The notes under the pieces: generated by a model | Told to the model about the DNA's origin: nothing | The model's input: only the letters and a program-made list of their open reading frames with translations | Databases searched by the model: none | Program-made: the position numbers and the translations under genes | NCBI GenBank assembly: GCA_021106775.1 | Contig: JAIOTL010000090.1 | Span: 1-21,100 of the forward strand | DNA length: 21,100 nt | From: Planctomycetota bacterium | GTDB lineage: Bacteria > Planctomycetota > UBA8742 > SKZP01 > JAIOTL01 | Direction of reading: 5' to 3' | Part shown: positions 8,009 to 14,926 of the stretch, one piece after another | Numbering within the stretch: position 1 is the stretch's first letter | Layout of the letters: every line of letters starts with the position of its first letter

Positions 8009-8656
8009 TTATGTGCCATCGTGGAAAACAATAGGCATTTTAGCATCTCTTGCCTTATTGTTAAGCGTTCTAAGTACAACAAAGCCGAATTTTATCCAAA
8101 ATGACGGGTCAATCACATATTCAGTCTCAAATTTGTCGATTTCTCTGGACGATGCTTCGATGAATTCAGGCAAAACAGGTGTTTTGAAGGTTTTTTCAAT
8201 TTTGAGATGTTTGTTGATTATCTCCAACTCTTTCTCGAGCATAACTGATGAGCCAATCGGCATAGGGTACGCACGTCCGGGAATTTTGAGCTGAATCGGT
8301 TTCTTGAACTTAAAAGGTAAATAAATCCCGTCAGCATCTCCCTGATTGAGTAAATGCATGAAAATCGTTTCAGGCGCGCCAGCTTCTTCGATTAATCTAT
8401 CCCTGAGCTTTTTGACAAAAGACCGTAAATCCTGCAACAAGCCGAATTTATCAATCATTATGTTCGCCTGCAGACCACCATCACTTTCGGACATAAATTT
8501 TTCGATTATTTTCGTTCGTGCAGACCAAATATCGAACAAATGCTCTTTGAATACATCAAATTTCTCGCTTATTTCAATATACGTATCCTCTCCATAAACT
8601 TCTTGTATGGTTTGAAGGTATTGTGATATTGGTTCCACAGTAGCGTTAAACAGCAT
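8009..8656 (-). CDS. Unrecognised 215-residue protein paired with the DNA methyltransferase (candidate restriction endonuclease)
   Basis: I do not recognise the family. The start at 8656 (MLFNATVEP) is preferred to an in-frame ATG at 8698. GAGAAAGA sits just before it, and a likely promoter -10 at 8681-8686 would lie inside the longer form. The protein is soluble and helical in its first half, with charged amphipathic stretches (EISEKFDVFKEHLFDIW, FVKKLRDRLIEE). A more beta-like stretch follows: NQGDADGIYLPFKFKKPIQLKIPG. An Asp followed by a later Q-x-K (IQLK) there could be a divergent PD-(D/E)xK nuclease core, but no textbook motif is visible. Its position as first gene of a two-gene unit with a methyltransferase is the only real argument for a restriction enzyme. 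A specificity or accessory factor is the alternative. Confidence 0.75.
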   Translation of the reverse strand: MLFNATVEPISQYLQTIQEVYGEDTYIEISEKFDVFKEHLFDIWSARTKIIEKFMSESDGGLQANIMIDKFGLLQDLRSFVKKLRDRLIEEAGAPETIFMHLLNQGDADGIYLPFKFKKPIQLKIPGRAYPMPIGSSVMLEKELEIINKHLKIEKTFKTPVLPEFIEASSREIDKFETEYVIDPSFWIKFGFVVLRTLNNKARDAKMPIVFHDGT

Positions 8657-8680
8657 ATTCTTTCTCGATTGTAAGCCAGT

Positions 8681-8708
8681 TATATATAAAAAACACAACT
8701 CAAGCCAA
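8681..8708 (-). promoter_or_regulatory. Probable promoter of the restriction-modification-like unit
   Basis: On the minus strand TTGGCT (8708-8703) and TATATA (8686-8681) are separated by 16 bases, 24 bases before the preferred start at 8656. The spacer contains a T-run. Confidence 0.4.
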
Positions 8709-8723
8709 GATTTCTATTTTCAT

Positions 8724-8748
8724 TTGACAAGTTTTTTAAAAATGTCAA
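8724..8748. other. Inverted repeat TTGACA...TGTCAA after the FG-GAP gene
   Basis: TTGACA (8724-8729) and TGTCAA (8743-8748) form a 6-bp perfect inverted repeat around an A/T-rich loop. It starts 6 bases beyond the stop codon of the FG-GAP lipoprotein gene and upstream of the next minus-strand gene. It might be a weak terminator or operator; AT-rich pairing makes it a poor intrinsic terminator. Confidence 0.3.
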
Positions 8749-8754
8749 TAATCA

Positions 8755-11502
8755 TCAAGGATATCTGAATTTCAGAATATACATATCCTTGGTTTCACCT
8801 CTAAACACAATGTCGGTCCAACTGTCTGAATCCAAATCCAGTAATCCAATATAACGAAGGTTATTTGATTTAACGATTGAAGTCAGTTTTCGGCTGAATT
8901 CAACATGATGTTTATATGTCTTGTTCGAGTTGTTGATTAAAACATCAGCAGTTGTATTCTCATCAGATTTGCGCAGCAAAAATATATCGTCGTCACCATC
9001 TTTGTCGATGTCATTCATAAAGATTACGATTTTCGGATTTTTTCCATTATGCAGCATCAGATTATATTTTTTAACGTCCAAACCAAGTTCAGTGTATCTA
9101 CATAGCTGAAGTTTCGAATCCTCGACTTTTACAAAACTGTTGAATTCCCCGTTTACAGATTTAAGCGAATAGACAAAAGGCAGCACAATTGATATGCGGA
9201 ATTGCATATTCGTTGATTCATCGTCTAATTCGCTCAGGTAAAGCATGCTTCGTATATTATCGGAAACGATTATGTCGGTCAATCCGTCTTCGTTGAAATC
9301 GAGAGCATAAATCGCGTTTGCAACAATAAATTCTTCATGAATCATGTTGAAAACATAGCTTTTTGAAGTCGAATCCGTCTGAATTGTACCAATCAGCAAA
9401 CGCTGAGACGTTAAAATTGCCAGATAATCCGCTCTGTCCTGATTAAAATGTACAAAATCAGTAAGCGTCTCATCCGGCACAAGTGGAAGATTAAGTGTAA
9501 TATCACTAAAATCAGATGCCGATACAACAATAAGCTGATGTTCCTTCAAAACCAGTATTTCCTTGTACGAATCGTCGTCTAAGTCCGTAATTTGAATGTT
9601 TTTGGAATATTCGTCGAGAATTTTATGTTCTCTTGCATACGTAAAGGATTCCGCGTTGACATCACGCATCTGAAAATAAATCGACAGGCTTTTGTCGGTA
9701 AATACAACCAAATCGTCAAGTCTGTCGTTATTCAACTCAGCAGATACAATCTTCCTGGGACTTTCATTAAATTTGAAAGAACTTTTCTTGATAAAAAGGT
9801 TATCACCGATATCTATGCTCTTGGAAACATTCACACTTTGGAAATCGGAAATCAGTGAAAAAGTACGTATCGAGTTCATCAAAGGCAGATAAATAAGTAA
9901 ATCTGTTATGCCATGTTGCTCAAATCCGCTTGAAAAACGCAAATCGCCGACTATCTCATTGTCAGGATATTCAATTCTGTTCTGCTCAAACGAGAAAATT
10001 AAATTCCTGAAATACAAAAGATAAACTTCATCTGAGTGTGCGATAATATCCTTATAACCGTCGTGATTCAGGTCATGAACAATAAAACTTCTAATGTGGA
10101 ATTCATCAGATAAAACTTTTGGTTGCCACGAATTCGAAATTCTCAGGTAAACGGACAATCTGCCAGATTTGTCTGAAATAACAAGGTCGAGAATCGAATC
10201 GCGGTTAAGGTCTGCAAGCTCAATGCTGTTAACTGGTGCATCAAGCCTTGTTACTGGTATCATTTTGAAATCAATGAATATTTCACTGCGATAAATCATG
10301 TTTACCAGCCCTGATGCATATCCTACAACAAAATCATACCATCCATTGTTGTCAACATCTGAAATCGTCAACGAAGTCAGCAAATCATCGGACATACCGA
10401 AGTTATATTCATTAAAATATTCAAGCTCGTAGGCATTATTGATGCGATAAACAACGGATTCACCAAAATTATTGTATATCAGGATTTCTTCAAGCCCGTT
10501 ATTGTCAAAATCCGCAGAAATCATGCCTGAGATTGCATCAAGTTCGATTTTCCCTGCAATTGATTTTAACCTGTAATTTTCAATCAGTTTTAACGAGCCG
10601 TCTGTAGATAAAACCACGAAGTTGTAGGTTTCAGGGAAAATATATGCTCCATGCGTTTCCGCGACTATAAAGTCATTAAACTCAACTACTTTGGTAACGT
10701 CAAGTGTGTTTGCCATTGAAATTAGATAACCCGGCGTGATTATGTCTTTCTGAACTGTATTCACGTCAAGCGAACTGAAAACTCCATGATATTTTTTTGT
10801 GATGAACTGAATCTTAGAATTTATCTCGGTTTCATCAATCTTAAAAATAAGCCTGTAAACCTTGTCGTTATTGAGTTTTTCAGAAGCTTGAACCAAAATA
10901 AACGGGTTTTCAGAATATTCGAGAGTGCATGGAATAATCGATTCATCAGACAAGGATTCAAGCTGAACCTTCATTTTTGCAGGACAGACAGAATGTGAGA
11001 ATTTCACCCAAATATTCGGCTTCGTTGAAATGCTGCTACCGAGAATCGAATCTCCTTCAGTTTTGAATAATGCCGACTCACCAAGCTCACGGACATTCTC
11101 GATGGCAGGCAGTTTCAGGTATTGTTCAATATTGAAGCTGAAATCGATAATCAAATCACCATTTTTTATAACTTCAATACTAATTCTAATTGAGCGGTCG
11201 GAAATCTTGCCAAAGCCGATAATGTAGGAATATTGCCTGGAAAGTTTGTTTCTGAAAACGTCGATTATAGGGGAAAGGCTTTTCGTATAGGTTGTGCTGT
11301 GCTCGTAAATCCTGACACTAAAATCTTTAACAAGCTTACTGGAATTGAGCTGAATAAATCCATCAGAGCAAAATTTCCCACTAATAAACTCAAAATCTTT
11401 GAAACCACTCTCTGAGGGTTTGCTAAGTGTATCTGCATCCTGAAAACAACCTGCTGTCAGCATAATCAAGGAAATCACTGAGATGAAAAATACTTTATGC
11501 AT
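8755..11502 (-). CDS. Large lipoprotein with nine FG-GAP/VCBS-like repeats
   Basis: The 915-residue protein begins with a signal peptide and lipobox LTAG-C (Cys19), so it should be lipid-anchored in the envelope. Residues about 135-240 look like a bacterial Ig-like module (NIWVKFSHSV, PFILVQASEKLNNDKVYRL). From about 330 onward there are nine calcium-loop-like motifs of the FG-GAP/VCBS type. They fall at about 331 (DFDNNGLEEILIY), 382 (DVDNNGWYDFVVG), 431 (DLNRDSILDLVIS), 477 (DLNHDGYKDIIA), 589 (ELNNDRLDDLVVF), 640 (DLDDDSYKEILVL), 735 (DFNEDGLTDIIVS), 831 (DIDKDGDDDIFLL) and 889 (DLDSDSWTDIVF). Such repeats usually fold as an integrin-like beta-propeller. The wider gaps between motifs 4-5, 6-7 and 7-8 probably hold degenerate blades (for example FEQHGITDLLIY near 527). 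A surface binding role is inferred; the ligand is unknown. The gene appears monocistronic, with over 390 bases upstream. Confidence 0.9.
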   Translation of the reverse strand: MHKVFFISVISLIMLTAGCFQDADTLSKPSESGFKDFEFISGKFCSDGFIQLNSSKLVKDFSVRIYEHSTTYTKSLSPIIDVFRNKLSRQYSYIIGFGKISDRSIRISIEVIKNGDLIIDFSFNIEQYLKLPAIENVRELGESALFKTEGDSILGSSISTKPNIWVKFSHSVCPAKMKVQLESLSDESIIPCTLEYSENPFILVQASEKLNNDKVYRLIFKIDETEINSKIQFITKKYHGVFSSLDVNTVQKDIITPGYLISMANTLDVTKVVEFNDFIVAETHGAYIFPETYNFVVLSTDGSLKLIENYRLKSIAGKIELDAISGMISADFDNNGLEEILIYNNFGESVVYRINNAYELEYFNEYNFGMSDDLLTSLTISDVDNNGWYDFVVGYASGLVNMIYRSEIFIDFKMIPVTRLDAPVNSIELADLNRDSILDLVISDKSGRLSVYLRISNSWQPKVLSDEFHIRSFIVHDLNHDGYKDIIAHSDEVYLLYFRNLIFSFEQNRIEYPDNEIVGDLRFSSGFEQHGITDLLIYLPLMNSIRTFSLISDFQSVNVSKSIDIGDNLFIKKSSFKFNESPRKIVSAELNNDRLDDLVVFTDKSLSIYFQMRDVNAESFTYAREHKILDEYSKNIQITDLDDDSYKEILVLKEHQLIVVSASDFSDITLNLPLVPDETLTDFVHFNQDRADYLAILTSQRLLIGTIQTDSTSKSYVFNMIHEEFIVANAIYALDFNEDGLTDIIVSDNIRSMLYLSELDDESTNMQFRISIVLPFVYSLKSVNGEFNSFVKVEDSKLQLCRYTELGLDVKKYNLMLHNGKNPKIVIFMNDIDKDGDDDIFLLRKSDENTTADVLINNSNKTYKHHVEFSRKLTSIVKSNNLRYIGLLDLDSDSWTDIVFRGETKDMYILKFRYP

Positions 11503-11714
11503 TCTTTTACTTGAAACCTTTTGATATATTTAACACGCAAATCCTCAATAAGAGTTCAATTATTTATCCTGAGAATCACTTATTATAACCAATCTATCAT
11601 TTTAAGTACACATAATTATTCGCTTTGTGTTCGATAATGTTCACCCGAATATCATAACCAGCTCAGTGGAACAAGCATTCTAGTGCTTAGTGACAAAAAT
11701 TAACGATTGTTATT

Positions 11715-11742
11715 TGTCATTCCTGCGAAAGCAGGAATCCAG
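11715..11742. repeat. Dispersed palindromic repeat (TGTCATTCC type) with GAAA loop
   Basis: After TGTC, the perfect stem ATTCCTGC (11719-11726) and GCAGGAAT (11731-11738) closes a GAAA loop, followed by CCAG. It is a solitary member of the repeat family that forms the ends of the element at 15356-15487. Repeats of this form are common intergenic elements in many bacteria. The GNRA-type loop would make the transcribed form a stable RNA hairpin. Confidence 0.7.
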
Positions 11743-11766
11743 AATTCTTCAGCCACAGAGAAAATA

Positions 11767-11811
11767 GAGAAATGGTGGGTCAGGCTTCTTGCCTGATACT
11801 CGCTTTCTCTA
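11767..11811. repeat. Nested inverted repeat (AGAGAAA / TCAGGC ... GCCTGA / TTTCTCT)
   Basis: An inner perfect hairpin TCAGGC-TTCTT-GCCTGA (11781-11797) is flanked by a perfect outer 7-bp pair, AGAGAAA (11767-11773) and TTTCTCT (11805-11811). This two-level symmetry looks like an intergenic palindromic repeat unit rather than a terminator, as no T-run follows the inner hairpin. Confidence 0.55.
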
Positions 11812-11852
11812 CAAAACCTGTTGATTCCGAGAAATATGTAAAGGGAACACAT

Positions 11853-11872
11853 TAAAAACAGGGCTTACCCTG
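11853..11872 (-). terminator. Rho-independent terminator of murG
   Basis: On the minus strand the stem CAGGG-TAAG-CCCTG is followed directly by TTTTTAA, 26 bases after the murG stop codon. The core belongs to the GG(n)TTACC hairpin set seen at other gene ends in this window. Confidence 0.7.
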
Positions 11873-11898
11873 CCTGTACTACTAACAAATTGTAGTTT

Positions 11899-13137
11899 CT
11901 ACGCTGCAACTTTCTTTTCAATCTCATCTGGGTCCGGTGCCAGCAAAATACAGCCATTATCGTTTAATTGGTGGGTTGGTTTGTTACTATGCCTGATTAA
12001 TCCTGCTTTGGAAACAATCGGCTCATTAATCTGCTTCGACTGGCGGATATGATTCAGAATTTCAATTGCAATCGACTTCCCAGCGAAAGGTCTGCCGATT
12101 ATACTGCTATTCCTCGACATTTCACGCAGATTGTCATAATCAAGCAAAACATCATTGAGAATCAAATCCCAAACGTCTTTGGTCAGTCTGTCCTCCTCGT
12201 ACATTATCGCTGCACCAGCTTTAGTTACATACTCAGCATTTTTATGTTGATGCCTCTCAGCAGCATAGGGATATGGAATCAGCATCATCGGCTTACCGAG
12301 GGCGGTCAATTCCGCAATTGTTGTTGCACCTGCGCGAGAAATAACGAAATCAGCGGCATTCAGAATCTTACCCATATCAGTTGAAAACGGCATAACCATA
12401 AAGTTGGGATTTTTATCTAAAACTTTATTAACCCTCTCAAAATCATGCTTGCCTGTTAGAAAAATCATCTGAATATCATGATGTCTGATTGTCTCAAGAT
12501 TATCCAGCACGAAATCGTTGATTTTAATAGCCCCTTGCGAACCACCTAAAACCAAAAGCGTCGGCTTTCTCGAACTTAAACCAAGCGATTCTAACGATGT
12601 TTTTTTATCTGATTCAAATATTTCGTTGCGAATCGGATTTCCTTGCACTGATTGATTCGCTTGCTTTGGAAGCCATTTATCATCAATTTTCCATTGCGAG
12701 AAAATCTGTTTAGAAAATTTTGAGATAATTCTGTTAACTTTGCCCGGTATTGTGTTCTGCTCGAGTACAAACACTGGAATTTTGAGGATTTTCGCGGAAT
12801 ATGCAGATGAAAACGCACCATAACCACCCAAACAAATAACCGCATCAGGTCGCTTGCCCAGAAACTTGATGAATGAACGCACAAAACCAATCAGGTTAAG
12901 CGCGACGAAGGCGAATAACCCTCGAATGCTTTTTCTCAACGGCGCACCTTGCATCTTCGAGTATTTGAATTTTTTCTTCTCAAGCATCATCTTTTCGACC
13001 TGTTTGCCGACAATTAAAAACTCAATCTCACAATCGGTAGCATATATGCATTCTTCAGCAACGGCAATGCCTGGTGCGAGATGACCGCCTGTTCCGCCGC
13101 CTGCAAAAACAATCTTATAATATGATTTTCTAAACAT
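11899..13137 (-). CDS. murG: UDP-N-acetylglucosamine-N-acetylmuramyl-(pentapeptide) pyrophosphoryl-undecaprenol GlcNAc transferase
   Basis: MurG adds GlcNAc to lipid I to make lipid II on the inner face of the cytoplasmic membrane, the last intracellular step of peptidoglycan precursor synthesis. The GT28 landmarks are all present: GGGTGGH (13-19), LGGYGAFSS (103-111), EQNTIPGKVNR (126-136), LGGSQGA (197-203) and SRAGATTIAELTALGKP (267-283). YAAERHQHKNA (291-301) is also present. At 412 residues it exceeds the usual 350-370. The extra is a C-terminal tail from about 365, without recognised motifs and rich in polar residues. It lies 63 bases downstream of two membrane-protein genes and is not in a classic mur/fts cluster, so its regulation here is probably separate from other cell-wall genes. 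Confidence 0.95.
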   Translation of the reverse strand: MFRKSYYKIVFAGGGTGGHLAPGIAVAEECIYATDCEIEFLIVGKQVEKMMLEKKKFKYSKMQGAPLRKSIRGLFAFVALNLIGFVRSFIKFLGKRPDAVICLGGYGAFSSAYSAKILKIPVFVLEQNTIPGKVNRIISKFSKQIFSQWKIDDKWLPKQANQSVQGNPIRNEIFESDKKTSLESLGLSSRKPTLLVLGGSQGAIKINDFVLDNLETIRHHDIQMIFLTGKHDFERVNKVLDKNPNFMVMPFSTDMGKILNAADFVISRAGATTIAELTALGKPMMLIPYPYAAERHQHKNAEYVTKAGAAIMYEEDRLTKDVWDLILNDVLLDYDNLREMSRNSSIIGRPFAGKSIAIEILNHIRQSKQINEPIVSKAGLIRHSNKPTHQLNDNGCILLAPDPDEIEKKVAA

Positions 13138-13200
13138 CGCATCCCCGATAACTCGTTACTTGTTTTAATCGGTCGAGTATCGAAAATCTTTCGGCTGAAA

Positions 13201-13743
13201 TTAATCTTCTTTAAGCTTTACAGGTATTGCAAAAGGGCGTGTTACTATGGGCAGTTTGTGCAGTAAGTTCGGAACAAGTTTCAGCAAAATGAATAATGAA
13301 CAAATAAATATTCCATAAGCAAAAAGCATGTCCTCGTGTAGTAATTCAGATACATCAAGTTCAGTATTTTCTTCAATGGCATAAAAGATTGCGATAAAAA
13401 ACGAGATGAATAACCCAATAGATATCCAAAGTTTCTTACGAATTACGTGAAGATACATTACAAATGAAACAATTGATACAAAAGCGAAAATATACAATTC
13501 CGAAATCGTATCTAGTTTATTAAGCCCACAACAACAAGGAAAAGGTTCAGTTCCAAAGATAACCAAATAAGCTTCGTAAATAATCCAAGCAAAACTGCAA
13601 AAGCAAACAATCCCTACAATGTAGATTAATAAATAAGTGAATAAGATTGTGACTGGTTTTAGCCAGCTTGGCAGGGAATCCAATATCTTCGAAAGCCGTA
13701 TTTGATATTTCTTAGTCTTGACTGTCATTATCATTTCTTTCAT
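13201..13743 (-). CDS. Four-helix membrane protein, paralogue of the upstream gene
   Basis: No known family is recognised. Four hydrophobic segments are seen at about residues 31-53, 83-101, 106-124 and 139-157. The N-terminal part (RLSKILDSLPSWL, then YIVGIVCFCSFAWIIYEAYLVIFGT) matches the upstream neighbour closely, so the two arose by tandem duplication. The conserved CFC in helix 1 and a local PCCCG after it are notable cysteines. Start choice is uncertain: ATGs at 13743, 13734 and 13728 all overlap the end of the upstream gene (by 32 to 17 bases). Alignment to the paralogue would suit the shortest form. The overlap implies translational coupling. murG follows 63 bases downstream. Confidence 0.8.
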   Translation of the reverse strand: MKEMIMTVKTKKYQIRLSKILDSLPSWLKPVTILFTYLLIYIVGIVCFCSFAWIIYEAYLVIFGTEPFPCCCGLNKLDTISELYIFAFVSIVSFVMYLHVIRKKLWISIGLFISFFIAIFYAIEENTELDVSELLHEDMLFAYGIFICSLFILLKLVPNLLHKLPIVTRPFAIPVKLKED

Positions 13744-14239
13744 TCTCTATTGCTTCTGCTAATACAGGCGACTTCACTTCAATTCTCTTTAACAAATATT
13801 GTTTAACTAACATCATAAAAAGAAATGTTGCAAAGAAGATTAAATAATTATTGGAAAACTCTCTTGAAACCAACACACATGAGCTAACTTCATAGTTACA
13901 GACAAAAGAAAAAAATACTGAAAAAGGAATTGTAAGTCCAAGTCCAATTTGGATACTATATTTACTCTTATATTCAGATAAGAACCAGGTTATTGAAATT
14001 AGCGAAATTAAGAAGTTTATCGATAATGCAGGAACCAAGGTGATTCCTACTTCCCAAACCCAAAAAGATGATTGATTTGTACCAAATAAAACTAAACCTG
14101 CATAATAGACAATGTATGTAAATGTGCAAAAGCATATAAATCCTGCGATATAATACAAAATGAATACAACTGCTGATAATATTATTTCCAACCAATCTGG
14201 AAGGGGAGATAGCAATTTTGAGAGTCTGCTTCGTTTCAT
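13712..14239 (-). CDS. Four-helix membrane protein, first of a tandem pair
   Basis: No known family is recognised. A short basic N-terminus (MKRSRLSKLLSPLPDWL) is followed by four hydrophobic segments at about 19-52, 64-88, 95-115 and 130-150. A charged tail ends NERNDNDSQD. The block RLSK(L/I)L-x2-LPxWL, then Y-I-x-G-x-x-CFC-x-F, then LVxFGT is shared with the downstream gene. The stop codon lies inside the next coding sequence. The gene starts about 65 bases upstream (on the plus strand: to the left) of the infA-side duplicated terminators, so it probably has its own promoter between 14240 and 14305. A clear promoter is not visible. Confidence 0.8.
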   Translation of the reverse strand: MKRSRLSKLLSPLPDWLEIILSAVVFILYYIAGFICFCTFTYIVYYAGLVLFGTNQSSFWVWEVGITLVPALSINFLISLISITWFLSEYKSKYSIQIGLGLTIPFSVFFSFVCNYEVSSCVLVSREFSNNYLIFFATFLFMMLVKQYLLKRIEVKSPVLAEAIENERNDNDSQD

Positions 14240-14350
14240 ATTGATTCTGTATAGTTATCAACATATATTCAAACATACTGTACTGGTTTACGTTTACAAC
14301 AACTACAATAGGTCAAATGACTCCTGAGTCCTACTGTCAGTACCGTGAGT

Positions 14351-14368
14351 AAAAGCGGGTTTACCCGT
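14351..14368 (-). terminator. Second (distal) terminator-like hairpin after infA
   Basis: On the minus strand CGGGT-AA-ACCCG is followed by CTTTTAC. It is the duplicate of the hairpin at 14446-14462, 95 bases further on, giving two terminators in series. Confidence 0.5.
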
Positions 14369-14445
14369 CCAGCCTTGCTGGTTGAAGTTTTCTACACAGT
14401 CAATAGGTCAAATAACTCTTGAGTCATACTGCCTACAGTGTGAGT

Positions 14446-14463
14446 AAAAGCGGGTTTACCCGT
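14446..14463 (-). terminator. Terminator-like hairpin directly after the infA stop
   Basis: On the minus strand the infA TGA is followed after one base by CGGGT-AA-ACCCG-CTTTTAC, a 5-bp GC-rich stem and a short T-run. The stem is short, so termination may be partial; the downstream duplicate may back it up. Confidence 0.55.
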
Positions 14464-14679
14464 TCACTGGCGCCAGACGATGCGCCCTTTGTCGAAATCA
14501 TAAGGTGACATTTCGACAATAACCTGGTCACCAGGCAGAATTCTGATGTATCGTTGTCGCATCTTGCCTGAAATATGGGCGAAAATCTCATGCCCGTTTT
14601 CGAGTTCGACCTTGAACATTGTGTTCGGCAGAGCTTCCTTGACAACCCCGTTGATTTTAATCGGCTTTTCTTTTGCCAT
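14464..14679 (-). CDS. infA: Translation initiation factor IF-1
   Basis: The 71-residue product [17 protein letters not shown]...[11 protein letters not shown] is a single S1-like OB fold of the normal IF-1 size (about 72). It has the typical [20 protein letters not shown] and [16 protein letters not shown] segments. IF-1 binds the A site of the 30S subunit during initiation. The start at 14679 is preferred over an in-frame ATG 33 bases upstream because MAKEK is the family's usual N-terminus and AAGGA precedes it by 4 bases. A TTGACG (-35-like) lies at 14738-14733 on the minus strand, but the -10 is poor. The gene stands apart from ribosomal-protein genes and is followed at once by a duplicated terminator. 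Confidence 0.96.
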   Translation of the reverse strand: MAKEKPIKINGVVKEALPNTMFKVELENGHEIFAHISGKMRQRYIRILPGDQVIVEMSPYDFDKGRIVWRQ

Positions 14680-14835
14680 GTTATCCTTAGTTTGTTTTGC
14701 GATTTGTTTCAAACTAACAATTTTTTTTCAATCGTCAAGAAACTACTTCGCTGACTGCTGAAATACATTAACAGCATTTTGATTTTATGAATGTTTATTT
14801 TTTATATTGATATAGCATTTTAATGAAAAGTGGTG

Positions 14836-14841
14836 TATAAT
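14836..14841 (+). promoter_or_regulatory. Possible -10 element upstream of the HEAT-repeat gene
   Basis: A perfect TATAAT preceded directly by TG lies 86 bases before the ATG at 14927, in the divergent spacer shared with infA. No well-spaced -35 is present; TTGATA at 14807-14812 is 23 bases away. Confidence 0.35.
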
Positions 14842-14926
14842 GTACATGAACTTGTAATGGTTCCTGAGTAATATTTTCAAATAAATAATGTTTCGGAAAT
14901 TTATCAACTTTTATTGAAAGTCGATT

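Larger units (their letters stand above)
11503..11898. other. Repeat-rich spacer between murG and the FG-GAP gene
   Basis: No gene is seen in these 396 bases. From the murG side it holds a minus-strand terminator (11853-11872), a nested inverted repeat (11767-11811) and a TGTCATTCC-type palindromic repeat (11715-11742). A small hairpin, AAGCA with TGCTT, lies around 11674-11690. The remaining 120 bases or so before the FG-GAP start must hold its promoter, but only weak TTG...TATA-like matches are visible there. Confidence 0.7.
14306..14464. repeat. Tandem 95-base duplication downstream of infA
   Basis: Unit 1 (14306-14400) and unit 2 (14401-14464, partial) both begin CAATAGGTCAAAT. They continue with an ACTC..TGAGT palindrome, a TACTG stretch and GTGAGTAAAAGCGGGTTTACCCGT. 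They differ at roughly a dozen positions, so the duplication is not recent. Unit 1 also carries a CCAGC-CTT-GCTGG hairpin (14369-14381). Both units end in a hairpin that acts as a terminator when read from infA. Confidence 0.8.

Noticed and set aside
7788..8294. A 168-codon plus-strand open frame antisense to the methyltransferase and its partner
   Set aside because: It spans the ends of two well-supported minus-strand genes, has no domain and no ribosome binding site, and reflects codon bias of the genes below.
8009..8698. Longer 229-residue version of the methylase partner starting at 8698
   Set aside because: Its first codons overlap the likely promoter -10 and lack a ribosome binding site, whereas the ATG at 8656 follows a purine-rich GAGAAAGA.
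13201..14239. The two overlapping membrane genes considered as one gene broken by a frameshift
   Set aside because: Each product has its own N-terminus, four helices and full length, and their N-terminal parts are homologous to each other. That indicates duplication, not splitting.
14306..14464. Two-copy repeat considered as a CRISPR remnant
   Set aside because: The units are contiguous with no spacers of constant size, the similarity runs through the whole period, and no cas genes are present.
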